This document shows, piece after piece, positions 1 to 5,794 of a stretch of DNA of 8,595 bases. The stretch comes from JBGTKH01 sp041744735. GTDB lineage: Bacteria; Planctomycetota; Planctomycetia; Pirellulales; Pirellulaceae. The stretch lies in the NCBI GenBank assembly GCA_041744735.1, contig JBGTKH010000137.1:1-8595 (forward strand). Direction: 5' to 3'. A program made the translations under genes and the position numbers. The notes beneath the pieces are model-generated. The model searched no databases, was not told where the DNA came from, and saw nothing but the letters and a program-made list of their open reading frames with translations. Position 1 is the stretch's first letter; every line of letters starts with the position of its first letter.

Positions 1-29
1 TTGGCCGGTGAAAACGTGATCCTTATATT
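1..29 (+). promoter_or_regulatory. Weak candidate sigma-70-type promoter upstream of the oxygenase gene
   Basis: TTGGCC at 1-6 matches 4 of 6 bases of the -35 consensus. TATATT at 24-29 matches 5 of 6 of the -10 consensus. The spacer is 17 nt. If used, it would leave a leader of about 200 nt before the start codon at 234, which is long. The stretch sits at the window edge, so a better promoter further upstream cannot be excluded. Confidence 0.2.
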
Positions 30-233
30 TAAGCAACGTGCCGGAAAATTTGAATTCTGTACGTCTGAGCCCAAATGGTATCACCACAAACCGCGTTCCA
101 CGGTCGGCTCGCGCGCGGGCTGTGTCCTAGAGTGGTATTGGACGACCGATGTCTGCGATGACACACGTCGCAGTTACAAACGCCGTCTCGCAGGTTCACT
201 GCGCTCGTTCAACCACAATGACGAGGACTCGCA
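30..233. other. Leader/intergenic stretch before the oxygenase gene
   Basis: No convincing coding region was found here: the open frames that cross it carry no recognisable protein motif. It contains one possible hairpin at 153-173 (arms CTGCGATG and CGTCGCAG, 8 pairs including one G-T, loop ACACA). A GAGGA Shine-Dalgarno-like sequence at 223-227, about 6 nt before ATG 234, supports that start. Confidence 0.4.
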
Positions 234-1253
234 ATGCAAAGTACCGACCTTTCTCTGTCGCACCAATCAGCACTGTTTGTGCGCGCGGAAACGCTCCAAG
301 AATTCTGGCCACGCGTGCGGTCGAATCCGCGAGAGGTTTATGGCTCGCTCCCCGCGGAAGCACTGGCCGGACTCCGGCGACTCGCATCATCGGTCGGACT
401 CGCCGATATCATGGACCTTCCGCCGCGCATTCCCGCGTCGCTGCGCCAAGCAATTATTGAGTGCGGCCGTTGGTTGCAGGACGGGCCCGGTGTGCTGGTA
501 ATGAATGCCGGCGAGGGTCTTTCGCCGCTCGAGCGGCAAGCCGCGATTTGGATTGTCGCGAACTGTCTCGGCGAGCCGCTGGTGCAAGACAGCCAAGGGA
601 ATCGCTTGATTCACGTGTACGACCGGGACCGCACCAAGCGGATCGCCGACGGTGCTCGCTATCATCAAACTCGTGAGGGCGGATCGCTGCACACAGACAA
701 CGTGAACATGCCGGATGCCTGGGAATTTCTGGTCTTCGGGTGTGTCGAGCCGGCGCTGATCGGCGGCGAGACCGTGCTGGCTCACGGCGAGTTGGTGCAC
801 CGACTGCTCGAACAAGTCGCGCCGGAAGCGCTGGCCATTCTGCGAGAACCGTTTTGGTGGGAGTATCGCGGGATTGCCGACGCGCTGTACCAAGCGCCGG
901 TGATTACGTATGACCAGGCGGGCCGGCCGAATTACCGCTACCTGCGGCCGTATCTAGAATCCGCGCACCGCAAGGCCGGCACACCGCTAACCGAACGACA
1001 GTTTTGGGCGCTGGACGTGCTCGATTCGGCGATGGAACTAGGTGCTAACCAATTGCGGCTGACGCTGCGGGCCGGCGATATTCTGATCACGCACGACTCG
1101 CGCATTCTGCACGGCCGCACGAGCTTCGCCGATCACTTCGACTCGACGACCGTCGCCGAATGTCACCTGCACCCCCAGCGCCACATTCGCCGCTCGTACG
1201 AACGTGCCTGGGTTAAGCAATCTTTGGAGTGCGGCGACTCGTCGCCGCTTTAG
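234..1253 (+). CDS. TauD/TfdA-like Fe(II)/2-oxoglutarate-dependent oxygenase
   Basis: The 339-residue product looks like a member of the TauD/TfdA/clavaminate-synthase group. These soluble oxygenases use non-haem iron, O2 and 2-oxoglutarate to hydroxylate a small molecule, often an amino acid or amine. The metal triad is visible: His153 and Asp155 in SLHTDN, and distal His293 in LHGRTSF. Arg316, Arg319 or Arg320 near the C-terminus probably binds the 2-oxoglutarate carboxylate. They lie further from the distal His than the 11-15 residues usual in TauD-like enzymes, so this assignment is tentative. There is no signal peptide, so it should be cytoplasmic. The ATG at 234 follows GAGGA at 223-227. 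The last nine residues (LECGDSSPL) and the stop lie inside the repeat at 1222-1251, so the original C-terminus was replaced or extended. The substrate cannot be read from the sequence. The neighbouring operon is convergent, so there is no operon clue. Confidence 0.85.
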   Translation: MQSTDLSLSHQSALFVRAETLQEFWPRVRSNPREVYGSLPAEALAGLRRLASSVGLADIMDLPPRIPASLRQAIIECGRWLQDGPGVLVMNAGEGLSPLERQAAIWIVANCLGEPLVQDSQGNRLIHVYDRDRTKRIADGARYHQTREGGSLHTDNVNMPDAWEFLVFGCVEPALIGGETVLAHGELVHRLLEQVAPEALAILREPFWWEYRGIADALYQAPVITYDQAGRPNYRYLRPYLESAHRKAGTPLTERQFWALDVLDSAMELGANQLRLTLRAGDILITHDSRILHGRTSFADHFDSTTVAECHLHPQRHIRRSYERAWVKQSLECGDSSPL

Positions 1254-1378
1254 GAATGTCGGATAGACGGGACGAGCCGTCCGAGCTGACGATGTCAAGA
1301 GCTGGTGCGAGAGCTGCGTTTGCGTTCCCGAAAAAATCCTACAGTCCAAAAGCGGCGACGAGTCGCCGCACTCCAAAG
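1222..1378. repeat. REPIN-like element: two inverted palindromic repeats around a 97-bp core
   Basis: A 30-bp sequence at 1222-1251 recurs as an exact inverted copy at 1349-1378. Each copy is itself a hairpin, GCGGCGA-CTCG-TCGCCGC, preceded by TTTGGAGT on its outer side. Two REP-type palindromes in opposite orientation around a short core is the layout of REPINs/BIMEs, which are moved by RAYT (Y1-type) transposases encoded elsewhere. The core (1252-1348) has no coding signal and holds a small GGACG-AGC-CGTCC hairpin. The element lies exactly between two convergent genes: the left arm carries the oxygenase stop (1251-1253), and the right arm abuts the VTC gene stop (1379-1381). It could serve as a bidirectional transcript end, although neither hairpin has a real T-tract. 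No target duplication was seen. Confidence 0.8.
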
Positions 1379-2083
1379 CTAGCGGCAACGGACTTGTTCT
1401 ACGCCAGTCACGTATTTTGAGTTACGCGTCATCCGAAATGGAAAATGTTGCGTGATGTGATTGGCCAGTGGGGCGGCGGCGATGGCGTACTTTAGTTCCA
1501 CGATCACGCTGGCCGGGTCGTGCCAATCAAAGCGTAAACGGCGGCATTCGTCGCTGGCATCGAAATAGGTCATGTCTGAGTCGATGGTAGCGCGAAACCG
1601 GCGATCGGCGGTCAGGTAATAGGTTCGGCTGTAGCGATTGGCAAGCACGGGCCGCAGCTTCAAAAGTTCGCCGCGCACGGACTCGGGCAAGTCAGCCGCG
1701 CGCAGCAGTTCGTGGATGGTGCTCGCCGAGAAATCTTCATTCATAACCAGAGGTGCCAACTTGTACGTCTGCTTGCGATTCACGTCACCGTGTTTGATTT
1801 TCAGTTCCAGCACCGGCTGTCCGACTTGTCCGAACAGGTCGCCGTACCAGCGAATGCGGTACTTGATGCGATCGTGCGAGCAACCGATTAGATTCTCGTG
1901 GTAGCTGGCCATCGACCAACTGTCCAGATAAAGGCTGTTGATCCAGCGGCGGTGATAGATCTCGGAGAAAATCGCCGGGTTGAGGCGCACGATCGACTCG
2001 ACGTGCGGCCGGCTGAGTTGCGTGACGTGGAATTTACGTTCGTAGCGGTATTGGTCCGAGTCGGTTTGTGCGATCATAAACAT
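1379..2083 (-). CDS. VTC-domain protein (polyphosphate polymerase type)
   Basis: This looks like a bacterial VTC-domain protein, a triphosphate-tunnel fold that in yeast Vtc4 transfers phosphate from ATP onto polyphosphate. Motifs typical of the family follow in order: YRYERKF (about residues 12-18 from the start used here), SLYLDS (50-55), RIKYRIRWYG (72-81), LELKIK (92-97), RPVLANRYSRTYY (144-156), RATID (164-168) and VIVELKY (193-199). The Arg/Lys and Glu residues in them would line the tunnel. There is no SPX or transmembrane domain, so any membrane link must come from partners. It is the last gene of the reverse operon. ATG 2083 is preferred because it gives the usual short lead before the ERKF motif and leaves a repeat remnant (2097-2111) outside the gene. 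ATG 2140, giving 253 residues and overlapping the CotH gene by 29 nt, is the alternative. Neither has a good ribosome binding site. Polyphosphate as product is inferred from the family. Confidence 0.85.
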   Translation of the reverse strand: MFMIAQTDSDQYRYERKFHVTQLSRPHVESIVRLNPAIFSEIYHRRWINSLYLDSWSMASYHENLIGCSHDRIKYRIRWYGDLFGQVGQPVLELKIKHGDVNRKQTYKLAPLVMNEDFSASTIHELLRAADLPESVRGELLKLRPVLANRYSRTYYLTADRRFRATIDSDMTYFDASDECRRLRFDWHDPASVIVELKYAIAAAPLANHITQHFPFRMTRNSKYVTGVEQVRCR

Positions 2084-2096
2084 GTGGCGGACGATG

Positions 2097-2111
2097 GCCG
2101 CACTCCAAGCT
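2097..2111 (-). repeat. Decayed single copy of the ECGDSSPL-type palindromic repeat
   Basis: On the reverse strand, AGCTTGGAGTGCGGC follows the CotH stop codon directly. It matches the outer part of the REPIN arm at 1360-1380 (AGCTTTGGAGTGCGGC) apart from one missing T. The following bases (CATCGTCCGCC) resemble the hairpin half with changes. It lies in the 28-nt gap between the CotH stop (2112) and the preferred VTC start (2083). Fifteen bases could match by chance, so this is a moderate call. Confidence 0.45.
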
Positions 2112-4727
2112 TCACTGCGCGGGCGATTCGGCGGAGCCATAGAGCAGTTGTTTCACGTCGGTGTTTTTGGGCACGAGCTGCCGATTTTCGACACTCATCG
2201 TCGAGCCGGTTTCGATCACGTAGGGTGTCTTGACTCGTTCCAGATTCAATTGCGTGACGTGCAAGCGGCCGCCGCCAAATTCCGGCTTCTTCTGGTACAC
2301 GGCCAAGCCCATTTCTGTATCCGTGATCTGCACGTCGGTGAACACGCCTTCCGACAGGTCTTTTGCGGCGATGCCGATGCGGGATTTCTCGATCACAATT
2401 CGCTCGCCTGTGCCAGCCGATGCTTCACCGATGCTGACACCCTTATCGCCGGCTTCACGCACATAGATGTCGGCCAGCTTCACGCGGCTGCCGGACACAT
2501 CGATGCAATCGCCGCTGACCTTCACGAACGAAGATCGCGTCACGCTGCCGGTTACGAAATCGCCGTCGAAGGCGTCCGACGTAGTGTTCTGAAACAGCGA
2601 CTGGTCGATGGAGAATTCAGAGCGAATGATGTTCAGCGAATCCTCAGAGTTGTTATCCAGAAACTCGCAATGAATCAGCTCGACGGGAGACGCGTAGAAC
2701 GTGACGGCGCCGGTCAGCGTCCAGCCATTGTCGTCGGGATTCGTTAGTCCGCGAAAGGTGACGTACTTCAATAGCGACTTCGTGCCCCCGTTCAAAACGG
2801 TCAAGCCTTGGCCGGTGCCGTCTTGCGATTCGATGACGACGGGCTGTTCTTCTGTCCCAGTGAATTGCAGGGGCGAATGAGAAATCACTTTAGCTCGGCC
2901 GACGAGATTGATTTCAACGCCGGGACCTGCAACGACCGTATAACCGGCGGGCAAAATCAGCTTGCGATCCACGCGATGCTGGCCTGCCGTAAAGGTGATC
3001 GTGCGCGCTTGTTCATCCATGTGGACAAACGGGAATTGCTCGGGATTGGGATCGCAGCGCAGCACGTCGGCTTGCAACAGTGATTCATCAAGCCGCGGAT
3101 AGGGAAACACGTCTGCGATGCGGTCGGTGTTTGTGCCGAGGATTCGATAATGGACTTGCAGAGTCTTCAGCGATTCATTGGACCAGGTAATTGACGACGG
3201 CGCGGTAAACGTTACGGGCCGATATGCGACCGTCTTGGCCGTAACTTTCCCGGGCAGTACCAGCGGCGATGCGGGCAAGAGCACGACGTCGCCGGCCGAT
3301 ACGCTCAGCACCTCGATGGGCATACCTTGGATGGCGCCCAATTCCAATTCGCAACTCTGGCCTTCGCCGCGAAGAAAGTAAGCGTGCAGTCCTTTGTGAG
3401 GATTTAGATATCCGCGCAACGAGGCACTGTTGCGGTGCAGCGTGTCGGGTGAATAGTTCCAGTACGGCCATTCGCTGTGGATGATCCGCATCTGTTGATC
3501 GAGTTCCGGCCCGATGTCCGCCAACAGCGCGTCGACGTACGCCGGGTCCGACACTCTTTCCAGCGCCGCGACATATTTGCGGAAGAACACTTCGTCGTCG
3601 AACATGCGGCGATGGAACGAATCTTCGGGCGTGGCACAGTCGGTGCAGATCGGCTTCGTGGGAGATTCGTAGTTAACGTTTCCCTCAACGCCGATCGGCT
3701 CCAGCAGCGACGTGACCGGATTGTAGAGCAGCCGCATGTCGCTCCAGTCATACGCTGCGAATGTGCCGCCGGTCAATTCGGACACGGCGAAATACATGGC
3801 CAGCTTATCGGCATCGAACACTTTGTGCGTCGGCAGCCGGCCGGCACGAAACGCCTGCAGCAAATTGTGGGCGACGAGAAACTGTTGGTAAAGAGCGGCG
3901 TCCTCAGCGATTTTCTCTTCATCGTAGAGCTGAATGTTGCTCGATTCTTGCGCAGCGATGCCGGTGTCGGCAGTCGTTTGTGTAACGCCCGGCTCGTGAC
4001 TGAACGGCTGATAGCGGAAGTCGCCGTTGAACCGCAGAATGACGCCTTCACGGCGCTGGTTGCTCTCGATCAGTTGCTTGGTGAAATTCTCTTCCAGTGC
4101 GAAGATTCCTTGATGGCGGCCGTTAACGGTGACGGCAATGAATTGGTACCGCTGAGCCGCAATGCCCTCGCGCTGCAGGGCCTTGTGATAAATCCACTCG
4201 TAGATGTAGCTGCGCGTGCGCGGGTGCTGAATGGAAAAACTCTTCATCCCAAACAGCGTGTTGTCGCCCGAAATGTTGATGCGGAACGACCACTTGTTGA
4301 AAGCCAGATGGTCGGTCCATTCGCCTTTCAATCGCACCTTGGCTTTCATTTGCTTGTCGCGGTAGCGGATCGTTGCCGGGACCGACTCTTTCAGATCCGA
4401 CGTGATCTGGCCTCGCTGGAGCGCCAACTCGCGCCAGGCGGCAAGCTGCTCGTAGTACTTGTGCTTGACGTCGATCGTGATTTGCTCGGGATTCGCGCCG
4501 AGGCTGGTCCAGGTGTTGCGCACGGTGGCAGCGACGTCGGCGCGCATCATTTTCTTGACCAACTGCTGACGCTCGGCCGAAACTCCCACGAAACCGCCCG
4601 CAGCAAACACGGCGGCGGCGAGAGTCACGACAACCAGAATTGCGGCTGCGATTCTCAATCGTCGGCCAAGCCAACGGAATCGATGCGACGTTCGGGCGGG
4701 TGCCGCGGTGCTTTCTTTGAGCAACAT
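2112..4727 (-). CDS. Membrane-anchored CotH-kinase-like protein with C-terminal beta-helix
   Basis: The product has 871 residues in three parts. A basic stretch and one hydrophobic helix (about 25-48) suggest an N-terminal membrane anchor with the rest outside the cytoplasm. Residues about 115-450 look like a CotH domain, the atypical protein kinase fold of spore coat protein CotH: VRLKGEW (131-137), a FALEENFTKQLI segment (209-220), AYDWSDMRLLYNP (325-337) and LEPIGVEGN (342-350). Residues about 625-835 hold short recurrent strand-turn units with Asn/Asp turns, as in right-handed parallel beta-helices that often bind or cut polysaccharides. Where many CotH relatives have a metal-binding Asp after the EPI/IPW segment, this protein has Glu348-Gly349, so activity is uncertain. 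The ATG at 4727 has only a weak GAGA upstream. It is the middle gene of the operon, 105 nt after the DUF4956 gene and just ahead of the VTC gene. The domain call is from motifs alone; targets are unknown. Confidence 0.8.
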   Translation of the reverse strand: MLLKESTAAPARTSHRFRWLGRRLRIAAAILVVVTLAAAVFAAGGFVGVSAERQQLVKKMMRADVAATVRNTWTSLGANPEQITIDVKHKYYEQLAAWRELALQRGQITSDLKESVPATIRYRDKQMKAKVRLKGEWTDHLAFNKWSFRINISGDNTLFGMKSFSIQHPRTRSYIYEWIYHKALQREGIAAQRYQFIAVTVNGRHQGIFALEENFTKQLIESNQRREGVILRFNGDFRYQPFSHEPGVTQTTADTGIAAQESSNIQLYDEEKIAEDAALYQQFLVAHNLLQAFRAGRLPTHKVFDADKLAMYFAVSELTGGTFAAYDWSDMRLLYNPVTSLLEPIGVEGNVNYESPTKPICTDCATPEDSFHRRMFDDEVFFRKYVAALERVSDPAYVDALLADIGPELDQQMRIIHSEWPYWNYSPDTLHRNSASLRGYLNPHKGLHAYFLRGEGQSCELELGAIQGMPIEVLSVSAGDVVLLPASPLVLPGKVTAKTVAYRPVTFTAPSSITWSNESLKTLQVHYRILGTNTDRIADVFPYPRLDESLLQADVLRCDPNPEQFPFVHMDEQARTITFTAGQHRVDRKLILPAGYTVVAGPGVEINLVGRAKVISHSPLQFTGTEEQPVVIESQDGTGQGLTVLNGGTKSLLKYVTFRGLTNPDDNGWTLTGAVTFYASPVELIHCEFLDNNSEDSLNIIRSEFSIDQSLFQNTTSDAFDGDFVTGSVTRSSFVKVSGDCIDVSGSRVKLADIYVREAGDKGVSIGEASAGTGERIVIEKSRIGIAAKDLSEGVFTDVQITDTEMGLAVYQKKPEFGGGRLHVTQLNLERVKTPYVIETGSTMSVENRQLVPKNTDVKQLLYGSAESPAQ

Positions 4728-4756
4728 CGTTCTATCTCAACGTTAACGTCGAATTT

Positions 4757-4781
4757 GTAGCTGGATTCGCACGAATTCAGC
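4757..4781. repeat. REP-like hairpin, GTAGCTG family, copy A
   Basis: The arms CTGGATTC (4761-4768) and GAATTCAG (4773-4780) pair around the loop GCAC, with one G-T pair. The copy begins GTAGCTG, as does the one at 5671. It lies in the gap between the DUF4956 and CotH genes, so it would be in their shared transcript, where such hairpins can stop RNA decay or reduce read-through. Confidence 0.6.
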
Positions 4782-4790
4782 CCATTGCAG

Positions 4791-4822
4791 ACGCGGCTGA
4801 ATTCTTGCGAATTCAGCCACGT
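4791..4822. repeat. REP-like hairpin, GTAGCTG family, copy B
   Basis: GGCTGAATTC (4795-4804) and GAATTCAGCC (4809-4818) form a perfect 10-bp stem with loop TTGC. It extends to 4791-4822 past one C-A mismatch. The core stem CTGAATTC/GAATTCAG is shared with copies A and C. It lies 13 nt after copy A, in the same intergenic gap, and has no T-tract on either side, so it is not a classical terminator. Confidence 0.65.
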
Positions 4823-4832
4823 TGGTTGCCAC

Positions 4833-5516
4833 CTACAGCACGCCGCGGTGGTCGCTGAATGTGATCTGCACCGATTCGCTGATCCGCCGCAATTCGGCCG
4901 TGCTCTTTTCCAGGCGGCTTAGGTCGTCCAGTTCGATCAGGAACGAAGCCTCAACGCCATCCTTGCGTTCATCAAATCTTCGGAGATCAACTCGGTCGCA
5001 GTTGCGTTTGAGAACCTCGATCACTTGTGCCAATTGAACGGGGTTCGGGCCGTGGCTGGCGACGTTCAAAAACAAATTCTGATGAAACTGTGATTTGTGC
5101 CGCAGGCCCTTAACGACGATCAATCCGGCAATGAGCCCGCAGGAAATCACGGTCAGTTGCGTTTGATCGGCTCCCAAGCCCAAGCCGATGGCAATTGTCA
5201 GGAACAAGTAGGCCAACTCTTCCGGCTCCTTGATCGCCGAACGGAATCGCACGATCGACAGTGCGCCGACTAAGCCTAACGACAGGGCCAGTGACGATTT
5301 GACGACCGTAATGATTAACGTGGTCGTGCACGCCAGCATGATGAAATTGGCGGCGAACATCCGGCGATTGGAAATCGACGTGCCGTAGCGGATATATACG
5401 CGGCCCAGCAGAAAGGCCAGCATCGCGGCAATCAACAGATTGACGGTAACGGTGGTAACGTCCACGACTTCGCTGGAATGCGTCAGCCGGTCGGCGATTT
5501 CTTGTAGCTTGTTCAT
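4833..5516 (-). CDS. DUF4956 family integral membrane protein
   Basis: The 227-residue product matches the DUF4956 pattern by eye. The signature is LGLVGALSIVRFRSAIKEP (80-98) running into EELAYLFLTIAIGLGLG (99-115). Hydrophobic helices are expected near 20-41, 53-72, about 77-90, 100-117 and 120-136. A soluble C-terminal tail (about 145-227), rich in charged residues, ends with LDDLSRLEKSTAELRRISES and is probably cytoplasmic. No biochemical function is established for the family to my knowledge. In other bacteria its genes often lie next to VTC-domain and CotH genes, as here, where it is the first gene of the reverse operon. It may provide the membrane part, channel or sensor for the VTC enzyme, as small membrane subunits do in yeast; that is inference. 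The ATG at 5516 has no clear Shine-Dalgarno sequence. Confidence 0.85.
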   Translation of the reverse strand: MNKLQEIADRLTHSSEVVDVTTVTVNLLIAAMLAFLLGRVYIRYGTSISNRRMFAANFIMLACTTTLIITVVKSSLALSLGLVGALSIVRFRSAIKEPEELAYLFLTIAIGLGLGADQTQLTVISCGLIAGLIVVKGLRHKSQFHQNLFLNVASHGPNPVQLAQVIEVLKRNCDRVDLRRFDERKDGVEASFLIELDDLSRLEKSTAELRRISESVQITFSDHRGVL

Positions 5517-5670
5517 GGCAGTCGATGGGTCTCGCAGATTTGATACGCAATACGTGTAAGACGGACACCGAAACGACGCGGCCTCGCAGCAATTCGTCGC
5601 GCAATGACCCCGCGCGTTGCGAAAATATAGGTCAGAGACACGGGGCTGGCCTACAAAGAGTGAGATTTCC

Positions 5671-5695
5671 GTAGCTGAACTCGTGAGAGTTCAGA
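5671..5695. repeat. REP-like hairpin, GTAGCTG family, copy C
   Basis: CTGAACTC (5675-5682) and GAGTTCAG (5687-5694) form a perfect 8-bp stem with loop GTGA, preceded by GTAG as in copy A. Against copies A and B, one stem pair changes from T-A to C-G with both sides altered. This suggests the hairpin itself is conserved. It lies upstream of the operon, about 155 nt from the DUF4956 start. Confidence 0.6.
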
Positions 5696-5754
5696 AGTCA
5701 GCGGTCAGCGGTCAGAGGTCAGAAGTGAGAAAGTTGACGTCGGCGGTCAGAAGT
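5692..5754. repeat. Heptanucleotide tandem repeat, nine in-phase units
   Basis: Units of the form CAGMRGT follow in register: CAGAAGT, CAGCGGT, CAGCGGT, CAGAGGT and CAGAAGT (5692-5726), then three degenerate units (5727-5747, the last CGGCGGT), then CAGAAGT (5748-5754). The first unit overlaps the end of the copy C hairpin. The last unit pairs with ACTTCTG at 5761-5767 to form a 7-bp hairpin with loop CTCACG. There is no spacer-repeat pattern, so this is not a CRISPR array. Confidence 0.75.
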
Positions 5755-5774
5755 CTCACGACTTCTGCTACGAG

Positions 5775-5794
5775 GTGGGGGGACGTGGGGGGAC
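5775..5794. repeat. Tandem G-rich decamer next to the ThuA stop codon
   Basis: GTGGGGGGAC occurs twice in direct tandem, at 5775-5784 and 5785-5794. The second copy ends at the base before the reverse-strand TAA stop of the ThuA-like gene (5795-5797), so the transcript would carry two C6 runs just after the stop. No function is known. Confidence 0.7.

Larger units (their letters stand above)
5517..5794. other. Intergenic region between the DUF4956 and ThuA-like genes, repeat-rich
   Basis: This stretch holds the upstream region of the DUF4956-CotH-VTC operon (5517-5670), one REP-like hairpin (5671-5695), a heptanucleotide array (5692-5754) that ends in a hairpin (5748-5767), and a tandem decamer (5775-5794). 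A reverse-strand TATATT at about 5630-5635 is the best -10-like sequence for the operon, but no -35 hexamer was found at a proper distance, so no promoter is called. Confidence 0.5.

Noticed and set aside
1..501. Forward open frame from the window edge, TTG start
   Set aside because: It has an Arg/Cys/Ser-rich composition typical of a wrong frame and overlaps the oxygenase gene, which has motifs and a ribosome binding site.
1222..1378. Possible insertion sequence with terminal inverted repeats
   Set aside because: The core is only 97 bp with no transposase, and each end is itself a palindrome, which fits a REPIN better.
1038..1388. Reverse frame containing ALECGDSSPLLDC
   Set aside because: The peptide comes from reading the palindromic repeat; the frame crosses the oxygenase C-terminus and is not a gene.
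2082..2747. Forward open frame of 221 codons
   Set aside because: It is antisense to the end of the CotH-like gene; the reverse frame has a clear beta-helix pattern and this one has none.
3477..4760. Long forward open frame of 427 codons
   Set aside because: It is antisense to the CotH-like gene, shows no recognisable domain, and is explained by high GC and codon bias of the real gene.
5692..5754. Possible CRISPR array
   Set aside because: The 7-nt units are contiguous, with no unique spacers and no cas genes nearby.
5775..5794. Possible G-quadruplex
   Set aside because: There are only two G6 runs separated by ACGT; a classical quadruplex needs four separate runs.
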